Of a DNA stretch of 64,000 bases, positions 49,927-58,313 are shown in pieces. The stretch is from Labedella phragmitis (GTDB lineage Bacteria > Actinomycetota > Actinomycetes > Actinomycetales > Microbacteriaceae): positions 298,069 to 362,068 of the forward strand of contig NZ_RZNB01000004.1 of the NCBI RefSeq assembly GCF_004078635.1, written 5' to 3'. A program made the translations under genes and the position numbers. How positions within the stretch are numbered: the first letter of the stretch is position 1; the number at the start of each line of letters is the position of its first letter. Under the pieces are notes generated by a model that saw nothing but the letters and a program-made list of their open reading frames with translations, was not told the origin of the DNA and did not search any database.

Positions 49927-50349
49927 CCGGGGGCCAGCCCGGCATGTCGCTCCAGGTCGATGAGACGAGCATGACAGCATCGCGGCCGACGACACCGGTC
50001 ACGGCAACGGGCGGGTGAACCCTTCCTGACCATCCCCTCCACTCCTGCCCGGGCCCCTATCGGGAGCTCCGGCGCCGTGCCAGACTGAGTCGACGGAGAA
50101 CGAAAACTCCTCGTCCCGAGTGATATCCCGCACAGTTCCGTGCGGCTCCTGCTGGTCGCGGCTCCTCCGTACGACCCGGTGCTGTCTCTCGCACCGTCCC
50201 ACGCGTTCCCGTCATGCCGTGCTCGTCGAGAGCATGCCGCTCACCCGGTCCGCGATCCCGCCCCGCAGACGCGATCCGCGTCCCCCGCCACAACGCACAG
50301 ACCGAGACGGTCGCACTCGATGCGACCGTCCCTTCGGAAGGAAGTCCCC
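49927..50349. other. 423-base gap between paralogues 3 and 4
   Basis: No credible gene found. A short CCGGG(N6)CCCGG hairpin follows the paralogue 3 stop (49928-49943). CAGACT near 50092 is a possible -10 for paralogue 4, which would then have a leader of about 250 bases. Confidence 0.4.
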
Positions 50350-50715
50350 ATGGCCACGTTCACGTACGGCACGACCGCCACGACGCTCGAGATCGACGAC
50401 CGTCAGCTCGCCCATCTCCAGCACATCATCGCGCAGCGGTTCCGCCGCCAGGAGAGCCTCCTCCTCACCTTCGTCCTCGAGCGCGGCGGCGAGCGCCGCC
50501 GCCGCACCGTGTGGCTCTCGCCGTCCTCCCCGCTCGAGTTCGACTACGACGCGAGCGTCTCGCAGAGCCTCAACCGCTCGTGGCTCGAAGACCTCATGCA
50601 GCAGTCCTACTCCGTAGGCGGCGTCGTCCTGGCGCAGGAACCGGGGACCGACGCGTCCTTCGCCACGGCACGCGCCACCGACGAGAACCTCGCGCCCGTG
50701 ACCGCGCTGGCCTGA
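50350..50715 (+). CDS. small conserved protein, paralogue 4 of 4
   Basis: A 121-residue, more diverged member: TFTYGTTATTLEIDDRQLAH (about 3-22), RFRRQESLLLTF (about 30-41), TVWLSPSSPLEFDYD and SLNRSWLEDLMQ. KL becomes RF in the RRxES motif, and the middle loop is Arg-rich. GGAAGGAAG precedes the ATG. The last 20 residues are disordered. Function unknown. Confidence 0.78.
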   Translation: MATFTYGTTATTLEIDDRQLAHLQHIIAQRFRRQESLLLTFVLERGGERRRRTVWLSPSSPLEFDYDASVSQSLNRSWLEDLMQQSYSVGGVVLAQEPGTDASFATARATDENLAPVTALA

Positions 50716-50868
50716 CCCTTCGCGCTCACCTCGGCGGCCCCGCTTCCACCATCCGGTGGGATTGGGGCCGTCGTCGAATCACCGTGCGTCATGGTCCGAG
50801 CATCCCACCCTCGCCGAGTGGTGTGGGCGGTCGCCGCGTCGCTGGCCGCGGCGACCCGTCCCGTGGCG

Positions 50869-51477
50869 CTACGACGCCGGCGGGTAGGGACGGTCCGTCA
50901 GGACCGCGGCGAGGTGCGCCGCGTTGCGCGCAACGGTCTGCGTCTGCGACGCGACCGCTTCGGGAACGGCGTCGAGGTCGTTGTAGTCGACGCTCTGCAT
51001 CGCCTCGCCGTTCCAGTACACGCCGCCCTGAGCCGGGATCGTGTACCCCACGTCGTTGAGGGCTTGGAAGAAATCCGCGGTGATCTTGTGCGCGCCGTCC
51101 TCGTTGCCAACGACGACCGCGACCGCGACCTTGCCGAACAGGTGAGGGCGGCCGGCGTCGTCCGTCTCGGAGAGCTCGGCGTCGAGGCGCTCGAGGACCC
51201 GCGAGGCGACGCTCGACATATGTCCCATCCAGGTGGGCGTCGCGAGCACGAGGATGTCGGCGGCGAGCACCTGCTCGCGGATCGCCGGCCACTCGTCGCC
51301 CGCGCCCATGTCCTTCTCGACACCCGGTCGCACGTCCGCATCGACGACGCGGACCTGATGGCCCGTGACGCCGAATCCGGCGAGCGCCGCGAGCACTTCA
51401 CCGGCGAGCTTCTCGGTGCTGGAGGGCGCCGGGGTCGGCTTGAGGGAGCAATTGAGGACGAGTGCAGTGAGAGACAT
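50869..51477 (-). CDS. NADPH-dependent FMN reductase / flavodoxin-fold protein
   Basis: A 202-residue flavodoxin-like protein. LTALVLNCSLKPTPAPSST (about 3-21) is the FMN phosphate loop, LVLATPTWMGHMSS (about 76-89) the second flavin loop, and GNEDGAH the third. Such enzymes reduce free flavin or quinones with NAD(P)H. A cysteine in the phosphate loop is common in the family. TATCGT lies seven bases before the ATG with no ribosome site, a leaderless form. Confidence 0.85.
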   Translation of the reverse strand: MSLTALVLNCSLKPTPAPSSTEKLAGEVLAALAGFGVTGHQVRVVDADVRPGVEKDMGAGDEWPAIREQVLAADILVLATPTWMGHMSSVASRVLERLDAELSETDDAGRPHLFGKVAVAVVVGNEDGAHKITADFFQALNDVGYTIPAQGGVYWNGEAMQSVDYNDLDAVPEAVASQTQTVARNAAHLAAVLTDRPYPPAS

Positions 51478-51566
51478 GTGCACCACGATACGAATTTCAC
51501 GATCCTCGCGCGTCCCGTTGCGCTCATGCCCGGCAGTAGCCATGGCGAGCGGCCGGCCGCGTCGGG

Positions 51567-52460
51567 TCAGTGGGTGGCGCCGACCGCCTCGCCGCGCTCC
51601 GTGAGGCGCGAGATGCCCATCAGGACGCCGACGATGACGAGACCGAGGGCCAACCCGAAGACGGCCGACATCGCGGTGTCGACGATCCAGATGACGACGG
51701 GGCCTGTCGCCTCGATGGCGTGGGTGACGGCGTGCACGACGTCGTACGGTCCGTGCCAGAACGTCTCGGCGAGGTTGGCGATCACGAGGTGCCCGCCCAC
51801 CCACAGCATCGCGACCGTTCCGACGATGCTGATGACCCGGAACACGGCGGGCATCGACGCCACCACGCGCGCACCTGTCCGCCGTACCTGGCGCGACTCG
51901 CTCTTCATGAGCCGGAGACCGACGTCGTCGATCTTGACGAGCAGGGCGACGGCACCGTAGACGAGCAGCGTCATCCCGAGGCCGATCACCAGGAGCGCCC
52001 CGAGCGTCATCCAGATGCTGAACTCCTGCGGCAGACCCGTGAGGGCGATGAGCATGATCTCCGTGCTCAGGATCAGGTCGGTGCGGATCGCGCCGAAGAC
52101 GAGCTTCTTCTCGTCACGCGGACCGTCGTCGACCGACTCGTGGTGCACCCCGAACCACTCGAGCACCTTCTCGGCACCCTCGAAGCACAGGAACGCACCG
52201 CCGATGATGAGGAGGAACGGGAGCACCCACGGTGCGAAGGCCGTGAGCAGCAGCGCGATCGGGATGATGATGACGAACTTGTTGACGAGGCTCCCGAGCG
52301 CGATCTTCCACACGACGGGGAGCTCGCGGGCAGGTGTGATGCCCTGCACGTACTGCGGTGTGACGGCGGCGTCGTCGATCACGACGCCAGCGGTCTTCGC
52401 GCTCGCCTTGAGCGCAGCGGTCAGGATGTCATCGACGACGGCGAGCAGACCGACCGACAT
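51567..52460 (-). CDS. DUF808 family membrane protein
   Basis: A 297-residue polytopic membrane protein of the DUF808 (YedI-like) family. The N-terminus reads GLLAVVDDILTAALKASAKT, then DDAAVTPQYVQGI, and helices begin near residue 60 (six or seven predicted). The conserved EKKLVFGAIRTDLILSTEI (about 113-131) is a family mark. No transport substrate is known. AGGAG lies six bases before the ATG. It is divergent from PPK2. Confidence 0.88.
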   Translation of the reverse strand: MSVGLLAVVDDILTAALKASAKTAGVVIDDAAVTPQYVQGITPARELPVVWKIALGSLVNKFVIIIPIALLLTAFAPWVLPFLLIIGGAFLCFEGAEKVLEWFGVHHESVDDGPRDEKKLVFGAIRTDLILSTEIMLIALTGLPQEFSIWMTLGALLVIGLGMTLLVYGAVALLVKIDDVGLRLMKSESRQVRRTGARVVASMPAVFRVISIVGTVAMLWVGGHLVIANLAETFWHGPYDVVHAVTHAIEATGPVVIWIVDTAMSAVFGLALGLVIVGVLMGISRLTERGEAVGATH

Positions 52461-52677
52461 GTGCTTCTCCTCGGGATTCCGTGGGGTTCGTCGCCACTCC
52501 GGGATACGGGTGTCGCTCGACAACCGTACCCGAGGCGTCCGGTCGGGAGCACCGTCCAGCTCTGCTCGGCTGCTATCGGCCGGGCGCAACCCCGCGGCAT
52601 CGGACGGGATCACGCGTAGCCTCGGCAGACCCGCCCGGGTGGCTCCATCCACGCGACACCACACCAGGAAGACGTCC

Positions 52678-53496
52678 GTGTCTGACAAGAAGTCCAGCAA
52701 GAAGAAGCAGAAGCGCGTCGACAAGAAGGCCTACGAGAAGGAGCTGCGGCGACTTCAGACCGAACTCGTGAGCATGCAGCAGTGGATCACGGCGTCCGGC
52801 GCTCGAGTCCTCGTGATCTTCGAGGGCCGCGACGCGGCCGGCAAAGGCGGCGCGATCAAGCGCGTCATGCAGTACCTCAATCCGCGGAGCGCGCGAGTCG
52901 TGGCCCTCCCCCGGCCGTCGGAGCGCGAGAAGGGCCAGTGGTACTTCCAGCGCTACATCGAGCGGCTGCCCACGACGGGCGAGATCGTGCTCATGGACCG
53001 ATCCTGGTACAACCGGGCGGGCGTCGAGAAGGTCATGGGTTATTGCACGGACGAGGAGTACGACCGCTTCCTCGCCCAGGTGCCGACGGTCGAGCAGATG
53101 CTCGTCGACGACGGGATCATCGTGCTGAAGTACTGGTACTCCGTCTCCGACACGGAGCAGGAGAAGCGGTTCCGCTCGCGCCTCAACGACCCGATGCGGC
53201 GGTGGAAGCTGTCCGAGACGGATCTGCTGTCGATCACGAAGTGGGAGGACTACTCCTCCGCGAAGGATGCGATGTTCGATGTGACGGACCACGAGGCCGC
53301 GCCCTGGTGGACGATCAATAGCGACGACAAGCGCGCGGCGCGCATCAACACGATCAGCCACCTGCTGAGTCAGATCCCCTACGACCGACTCGATCCGGAC
53401 GAGGTGCACTTCCCCGACCGTCCGGCCGCCGCGGGGACCGTCCGGCCGCCGATCGACGATCATCGCTTCGTGCCGGATCACGCCGGGTCCCTGTAG
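52678..53496 (+). CDS. ppk2: polyphosphate kinase 2 (PPK2)
   Basis: A 272-residue cytoplasmic kinase that moves phosphate between polyphosphate and nucleotides. Walker A is FEGRDAAGKGGAIK (about 48-61), the Walker B/lid region reads LMDRSWYNRAGVEKVMGYC (about 106-124) and the catalytic Asp is in that DRSWYNR. The Lys-rich N-terminus (about 1-25) is typical. Class I or III is likely from the single domain; I cannot tell which nucleotide is preferred. GGAAG precedes the GTG start. Confidence 0.93.
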   Translation: MSDKKSSKKKQKRVDKKAYEKELRRLQTELVSMQQWITASGARVLVIFEGRDAAGKGGAIKRVMQYLNPRSARVVALPRPSEREKGQWYFQRYIERLPTTGEIVLMDRSWYNRAGVEKVMGYCTDEEYDRFLAQVPTVEQMLVDDGIIVLKYWYSVSDTEQEKRFRSRLNDPMRRWKLSETDLLSITKWEDYSSAKDAMFDVTDHEAAPWWTINSDDKRAARINTISHLLSQIPYDRLDPDEVHFPDRPAAAGTVRPPIDDHRFVPDHAGSL

Positions 53497-53646
53497 GGTG
53501 CCCGAGCGCGGCCCGCGCTTCCTCGTTCCGGGCTCCTGCCCCCTCCATGTCAGGGGACCCTCCTCCACGTCAAGGGGATTCTCGCTCGAACGCCGCGCGA
53601 GTGATCGTTAGAGACCGGGTGCACGACTCGACGCGGAGGAGGGACG

Positions 53647-55269
53647 ATGGTGCTGCGGGAGGAGATCGAACTGCTCACACGGACACCCGTGCGTCTGTGG
53701 CTTCTCCTGTGCGGGGCGTACGTCGCGGCGGTCGTCGTCCTGAAGCCCGTGCTCCTGGTCCTCCTGCAGCACGCAGCCGTCGCGGCCGGTGTCCCCGCGG
53801 TGTCACCCGACTCGTTTCCGGCGCTCCTGTCGTCTCCCCCGTCGTGGGCGCTCGGCGGGACGGCCCTGCTCCTCGCCGCCGGAGCGGCGGCCGCCTGGAC
53901 GGCCCTCGTCGTAGCGGCGGCGGCGAGCGTCGAGGAGGGACGGGCGACCATCGGGCTCGTCACCGCCCGATCGTGGAGAGCACTCGCGAGCCGCGTGCGC
54001 GACGGAACCGCGCTCATCGCCGTTCCCCTCGCGCTGCTCACCCCGCTCGCCGGTTTCGCCGTGTTCACCCCGCTCACGGAGGATCTCTCCGTGCCTCCCT
54101 TCATCGCGCGGGAGTTTCTGAAGGCTCCACTCTCCGGCGCCCTCTGGGGCCTGGCGATGGCGGCGATCGCGGCCGCGTCGTTCGGGACCGTCGTCCTCCT
54201 CTCGCGGGAGCGGAGGGCCGGGCGCTCCGTGTCGTCGCACCGTTCCATCCGCTCCTTCCGCTGGTCGTCGGCCCGGCACCTCGTCGGCCCCGCGTACAGA
54301 GTCGCCGTCGTCGTCGCCCTCTCCGCTCTGCTGCCTCCCGGTGACACGCTGATCTCCGCGCTCCTCTCGATCGTCGGCGCCTACACCGTCGCGCTCTCGC
54401 TCGTCGTGAACCGACGCGGCACACCCCGGCCGCGGACGGCTCGGTCCGCATCGGCCCGACCGGCGGCCGTCGTCGTCGTCGCGAGCATCGCGGCCCTCGC
54501 GATCTCGGGGGCCGTCGTGACGTCGAGCGCGACGGCCGGGGAATCCGACGATCCGCTCGTCATCGCGCACCGCGGCTACGACCGCGGCGGACCCGAGAAC
54601 ACGATCTCCGGACTCGAGGCGGCCGCACGCCGCGGGGCCGACGTCGTGGAGGTCGACGTTCAGCAGACAGCGGACGGCGGTTTCGTCGCGGCGCACGACA
54701 CGAACCTCCTGATCCTCGCGGGGCTCGATCGCAACCTCTACGACATGTCGACGGAGGAGGCCACGGCGACGACCGTGACGATGCACGGACGCTCCGACAG
54801 CATCCCCACGATGACGGAGTACGTGGAGCGAGCGATCGAACTCGGGATGCCTCTCCTCGTCGAGTTCAAGGTGACGGGACACGAGGCGGACGGGTTCGTC
54901 GAGGACGCGCTCCGTGAACTCGACGCGCTCGGCGCGCTCGACGGCCGGAACCTGTTCCACTCCCTCGACGCCGAGACCGTCCGCGCCGTCGAGCGCATCC
55001 ATCCGGGACTTCGGACGGGACTCACACTGGCGATGTACTCGGGCCGCCTGCCCGCGATCGGCGCCGACTTCTTCGTCGTCGAGCAGGCCTCGATCACTCC
55101 CGACATGGTCGCCGACGCGCACTCGAGGCGCGCGCCTCTCTATGCGTGGACGGTCAACGACGACCTCGACATGCTGACATTGCTCGACATGGGCGTGGAC
55201 GGGATCGTCACGGACCGCATTGACTCCCCCGTACTGGCGGGGGGCGGCGAGGAGCGGTCACGAGGCTGA
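53647..55269 (+). CDS. glycerophosphodiester phosphodiesterase with N-terminal membrane domain
   Basis: A 540-residue membrane-bound GDPD. The N-terminal half (about 15-300) has seven or eight membrane helices of the GPDPase-memb type. The catalytic TIM barrel begins at IAHRGYDRGGPENT (about 305-318, catalytic His-Arg). VEVDVQQTADGGFVAAHD (about 334-351) carries the metal-binding Glu and Asp and the second catalytic His. It hydrolyses deacylated phospholipids or, in Gram-positives, lipoteichoic-acid-type glycerol phosphate. Long and complete for the fused family. GGAGGAGG precedes the ATG. Confidence 0.92.
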   Translation: MVLREEIELLTRTPVRLWLLLCGAYVAAVVVLKPVLLVLLQHAAVAAGVPAVSPDSFPALLSSPPSWALGGTALLLAAGAAAAWTALVVAAAASVEEGRATIGLVTARSWRALASRVRDGTALIAVPLALLTPLAGFAVFTPLTEDLSVPPFIAREFLKAPLSGALWGLAMAAIAAASFGTVVLLSRERRAGRSVSSHRSIRSFRWSSARHLVGPAYRVAVVVALSALLPPGDTLISALLSIVGAYTVALSLVVNRRGTPRPRTARSASARPAAVVVVASIAALAISGAVVTSSATAGESDDPLVIAHRGYDRGGPENTISGLEAAARRGADVVEVDVQQTADGGFVAAHDTNLLILAGLDRNLYDMSTEEATATTVTMHGRSDSIPTMTEYVERAIELGMPLLVEFKVTGHEADGFVEDALRELDALGALDGRNLFHSLDAETVRAVERIHPGLRTGLTLAMYSGRLPAIGADFFVVEQASITPDMVADAHSRRAPLYAWTVNDDLDMLTLLDMGVDGIVTDRIDSPVLAGGGEERSRG

Positions 55270-55296
55270 GCCGCGGACCGGGCGGTCCGCCGTCAG
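55266..55296. terminator. bidirectional hairpin between convergent genes
   Basis: GCGGACC(GGGC)GGTCCGC at 55273-55290 forms a perfect 7-bp stem, with CTGA/TCAG outside it. It overlaps the GDPD stop and lies 10 bases from the small peptide's stop. Confidence 0.65.
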
Positions 55297-55305
55297 CCGA
55301 CGGCA

Positions 55306-55458
55306 TCAGCTGGCGATGTCGGCGATGGCGCCCGCTCCGATCAGGTCGCAGGCGTCGAGATCGACGAACTCCGCGCCCTGCCCCGCGCGCGCGAAGACGC
55401 TGCGGCGCGCGCCGGCGTCGTGGGGCTCGGCAGCTGTTCGAGGGTTCTGGTCGTCCAT
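55306..55458 (-). CDS. 50-residue peptide, function unknown
   Basis: A short gene with good signals: GGAGGAACAGG directly before the ATG and a full promoter upstream. The product has a charged, Arg/Asp-rich first half (residues 1-25) and an acidic then hydrophobic, Gly/Ala-rich end: EFVDLDACDLIGAGAIADIA (about 30-49) with one Cys (37) and a final Ser. The FVDLD-type leader-like segment and Gly/Ala-rich tail recall RiPP precursors, but I see no modifying enzyme or exporter nearby. A small regulatory or membrane-active peptide is equally possible. Confidence 0.55.
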   Translation of the reverse strand: MDDQNPRTAAEPHDAGARRSVFARAGQGAEFVDLDACDLIGAGAIADIAS

Positions 55459-55532
55459 CCTGTTCCTCCTCGAGGGTCACGGTACGTCGTCGCCCTGTCC
55501 CGCACTCTGGGGCGTGACAGATCGTCGGTCCA

Positions 55533-55553
55533 TCCGGAGACCTGGTCTCCGGA
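55533..55553. promoter_or_regulatory. 21-base perfect palindrome in the peptide gene leader
   Basis: TCCGGAGACC-T-GGTCTCCGGA is a perfect 10-1-10 palindrome that begins about six bases after the predicted RNA start of the peptide gene. It is a strong operator candidate, or a hairpin in the leader RNA. Confidence 0.7.
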
Positions 55554-55565
55554 CGACGAATCACG

Positions 55566-55594
55566 AGGATAGACAAGTCGATCCGCTTTGTCCA
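55566..55594 (-). promoter_or_regulatory. promoter of the small peptide gene
   Basis: TGGACA, 17 bases, TATCCT on the minus strand, about 100 bases before the ATG at 55458. Spacing is ideal and both hexamers are near consensus. Confidence 0.6.
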
Positions 55595-55748
55595 CCATTC
55601 ACCCGACACGCAATTCGGATAGTTGTGCCCCATCCCGTCGACGGAGGGACCACCGGCAGAGGTCGAGGCGTGAGCGCAAGCGTGTCGGCGCGCCGCAACG
55701 CCCGGCGCCTCTTCGACGTCCTGATCGTCGATCCGGATCTGGTGCGAA

Positions 55749-56825
55749 TCAGTGGTGGTGCGTGTCACCCCACGCGGGGAACGGATCGGAGTACGACCGC
55801 CACACGCCGGCCCCCTCGAGAAGCTCCTCGGGCGTGAGCAGACACCGGCTGAGGACGTCCGTGAGCAGCTCGGACTCGAGGCGGTGACCGAAGAACACGA
55901 TCTCCTGGCCGGCCGGCGAGTCCGGGTCCCAGCTCGTCATCCCGGTGGGATCGAGGCTGAGGAGGTCGCCGGCGCTCGACCACGAGCCGACGCGCTCGGG
56001 TCTGCTCGCGAGGCGGACGAGACCCTTCGAACGCAGGATGCGTCCGATCCTGCTCGGTGTCAGTTCCGTCGCGATCGCTGTCGCGAGGCGGGTCGGGTGG
56101 AACGGACGTGGGTCACGGAAGACGGCCGCTTCGACGAGCCCCGAGCTGTTGGGCCCGTCCGAGGAGAGCTCGAGCTGCCACCCCATGTGCGCTCCGATGC
56201 GATGCGCCCGCGTCTCCGTCCGTGCGATCGGCAGGGACCGGAGCCACACGACCCCGTCGACGGCGGTCACGGTCGCTGTCGGGTTCAGCCGCTCCACGAG
56301 GGCCAGCGCGAGAGCGGCCCGGGCGTCACCCGGGGCATCCTCGAGATCGGCCAGGACGATGGTCGAGGCGAACTCAAGTCGCGCGGCGAGCCGTTCGGGA
56401 GCGTCGTCGACGACATCGGAAGGAGCGTCGCCGATCTCGAGGAACCGGTCGAGGATCTCGCGCACCGACGAGACGGCGATCACCTCCCGCAGGAGGACGG
56501 GCACCTCGTGCGCCTCGCGTCGCGTCAGGACGTATTCGCAGACGAGCGCGACCTCCATCACGTCGGCGCTCGGTTCCAGGACGACGACGGTCTCCCCCGT
56601 CACCCCCGCGTCCGCGCTGGCGAAGACGGTCTCGGCGAGGTGCAGGCCGAAGTCGCCACTGTCGTCGCCGTCCGTCTCGACGTGTCGGTCCGGCGCCGGA
56701 GGCCGGACGCCTGCAAAAGCCGTCGCGACCTCCGTCGCATCCCGGACGTCCGTGGCACTCACGAGCGTGAGAGCCAGCCCGGAGCGTGACCGCGTGCGTC
56801 CGACGTTGTTCTCGAAAGGTCCCAT
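55749..56825 (-). CDS. CobW/COG0523-like protein lacking the GTPase P-loop
   Basis: A 358-residue protein. The C-terminal part is a clear CobW_C domain: RPFHPTRLATAIATEL (about 235-250), VRLASRPERVGSWSSAGDL (about 268-286), then GQEIVFFGHRLESELL. The N-terminal half keeps the outline of the G domain but has no GxxGxGKT P-loop and no CxCC metal motif; the expected place reads LALTLVSATDVRDATEVA. It ends in DTHHH, a possible metal-binding tail. COG0523 proteins deliver zinc under starvation. It is divergent from rpmJ across a Zur-like box, with TAGAGT eight bases before its ATG. Confidence 0.8.
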   Translation of the reverse strand: MGPFENNVGRTRSRSGLALTLVSATDVRDATEVATAFAGVRPPAPDRHVETDGDDSGDFGLHLAETVFASADAGVTGETVVVLEPSADVMEVALVCEYVLTRREAHEVPVLLREVIAVSSVREILDRFLEIGDAPSDVVDDAPERLAARLEFASTIVLADLEDAPGDARAALALALVERLNPTATVTAVDGVVWLRSLPIARTETRAHRIGAHMGWQLELSSDGPNSSGLVEAAVFRDPRPFHPTRLATAIATELTPSRIGRILRSKGLVRLASRPERVGSWSSAGDLLSLDPTGMTSWDPDSPAGQEIVFFGHRLESELLTDVLSRCLLTPEELLEGAGVWRSYSDPFPAWGDTHHH

Positions 56826-56841
56826 GACGGACTACTCTAAT

Positions 56842-56856
56842 TAATAATAGTTATCA
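56842..56856. promoter_or_regulatory. Zur-like operator
   Basis: TAATAATAGTTATCA is a 7-1-7 inverted repeat close to the TGATAATNATTATCA-type boxes of Zur and related Fur-family repressors, in an AT-rich island of this GC-rich region. It lies between the CobW-like gene and rpmJ, so it could repress both when zinc is ample. Confidence 0.7.
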
Positions 56857-56872
56857 ATACGAGAGGATCGCC

Positions 56873-56995
56873 ATGAAGGTTCGCAATTCCATCAAGTCGC
56901 TCAAGAAGATGCCGGGCGCTCAGGTCGTCCGCCGTCGCGGACGCGTGTTCGTCATCAACAAGCTCAACCCGCGTTTCAAGGCGCGCCAGGGCTGA
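56873..56995 (+). CDS. rpmJ: 50S ribosomal protein L36, zinc-independent (C-minus) form
   Basis: A 40-residue ribosomal protein: [19 protein letters not shown], then [20 protein letters not shown]. The zinc-ribbon Cys/His residues of ordinary L36 are absent, and the longer C-terminus marks the alternative form that replaces the zinc-holding copy when zinc is scarce. AGAGGA precedes the ATG. The Zur-like box lies 17 bases upstream. A terminator hairpin follows. Confidence 0.95.
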   Translation: MKVRNSIKSLKKMPGAQVVRRRGRVFVINKLNPRFKARQG

Positions 56996-57051
56996 CGGCT
57001 GTCACGCACGGGAAGGCACAATGCCACGAGTCGCCTCGCTCGTCATGACGA

Positions 57052-57094
57052 AAGTCCCCGGTCGCACCTGAGGAATCAGGGCTACCGGGGACTT
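57052..57094 (+). terminator. hairpin after rpmJ
   Basis: AAGTCCCCGGT (57052-57062) and ACCGGGGACTT (57084-57094) form an 11-bp stem with a 21-base loop, 56 bases past the stop. Confidence 0.65.
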
Positions 57095-57099
57095 CGTGG

Positions 57100-57125
57100 T
57101 GGCGGTGACGGTGGGATTTGAACCC
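57100..57125 (-). pseudogene. 3' fragment of a tRNA-Ser gene (probable attachment site)
   Basis: On the minus strand GGGTTCAAATCCCACC carries the T-loop and the 3' half of the T-stem, followed by CGTCACC (acceptor 3' strand), G73 and an encoded CCA. The T-stem 5' side fails to pair beyond three bases, and no anticodon or 5' half exists upstream. G73 with a GGTGACG-type acceptor fits tRNA-Ser. Fragments like this mark the far end of elements that integrate into tRNA 3' ends. The element would lie to the right. Confidence 0.75.
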
Positions 57126-57187
57126 TATGCGAGGGCACGAACTAGAGGCAGTCATCACGTCGACGGCCGCGATTGAAGGTTCGGCGG

Positions 57188-58219
57188 TCACGCCATGGAG
57201 CTAGCTGCCGGTTCGCGGCGCTCCGATTGTGGGCAAAATATGGGCACGCCAAAAGGCTCGGGGAACGGGGCCGGCCACTGCTGGTCGCGGTCCGGAGTAG
57301 CGATGTGGGTTGCGTCGGGCGGGTACCCGGGAACATCCTCGAGTCGCTCAGGAGCACCTGCGATCTTTGGAATGCGCGCGTACCAGTGAAGAGTGATTTC
57401 TCGCAGGCGGTCTGCGAGTTGCGGCTCATGGCCCGCGTAGTCGATGAAGCGGAACACACCGTATTGCGCGGCCTTGTTGGCGAGCACGAGGATTGCGGAC
57501 ATCGCGTCGGCGTCCGGGAACGAGAACGGCCGCCCGTCGATATCGACGGTGACTCGCAGTTCCGGTGACGGCCACATCTTCCCGTGTGCCGAGCCTGCAG
57601 ATGCGCGCCACAGGCGTTCGACGTGCGCCGAATCGCCGAGGTCACCATTAGAAAACTTGGTCCGCACTTCATGGGCTGCCTCTGTGACGAGCGTCAGGTA
57701 GGACGGGTCATCGACTTGAATACGGTGGCTCTCAAGAATGCCGAGCAGATCGAGCCGCTGTTATTTGAGGCCTGCCTTGCGCTCCGGGTCTACCTCGGCT
57801 TTCCGTTGCTCCGCCCAGTCAGCAAGGACGGAGCGAGAGATGCCGCCGAAGCACTTCACGTGGATCTCGCGCGGCCATGACCCATACCGCTTGAGACGCG
57901 GACTCGAGCGCCGCGCGGGCCAGCGTCTGAGCTGGACGTGCCTCGTGGCGCACAGTCCGTCGGGATGGAAGGTCAGCGGCGCGACGAAGTCGGCCCACAT
58001 ACCAAGGTGTTCGAGTGCGGAGGAAAGGTAGGAGCGGCACCACACTTCGCACGACTGCGGCAAGTCCTGGTCGATTACCTTGAATGGCGACCCATCGATG
58101 GCCGATGGCGTCTCCGTCAATAGGTCGCGCATGACGCGAGCAGATTGCGCCACCTCCACCCACGAGCGCGATTGCTCTCGATGGACTGCAATACGGCTGG
58201 GAACATCGTCAGCAACCAC
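57188..58219 (-). pseudogene. decayed actinobacterial protein gene, family unknown
   Basis: One gene broken three times. It opens MVADDVPSRIAVHREQSRSW and runs to about 57970. There the sense moves to another frame (LARAALESASQAVWVMAARD, then REVLRRHLSL) and near 57830 returns to the first (VLADWAEQRKAEVDP). An in-frame TAA at 57761-57763 then interrupts GLK*QRLDLLGILESHRIQ, after which the same frame stays open to 57188 (for example RLWRASAGSAHGKMWPSPEL). The rejoined product would be about 343 residues. I do not recognise a function. An internal GTG at 57667 could still express the last 159 residues. Confidence 0.75.
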
Positions 58220-58313
58220 GGCCCGAGCGTAGCGGACTGGTAAGCCGAGAATCCGTGCTCAGCAGCCTCACGACGCCGTCACCGGCAAGGTCTGGGTACC
58301 ACACCCTTGCGAC

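Noticed and set aside
49943..50018. 24-residue frame after paralogue 3
   Set aside because: No ribosome site and no sign of conservation; too short to support.
55341..55768. Longer minus-strand frames over the small peptide gene and upstream gap
   Set aside because: Arg/Pro-rich text without motifs; the 50-residue frame alone has a ribosome site and promoter.
57030..57190. An intact tRNA gene near 57100
   Set aside because: Only the T-loop to CCA end is present; the T-stem pairs at three positions and no anticodon arm or 5' acceptor strand is found upstream on that strand.
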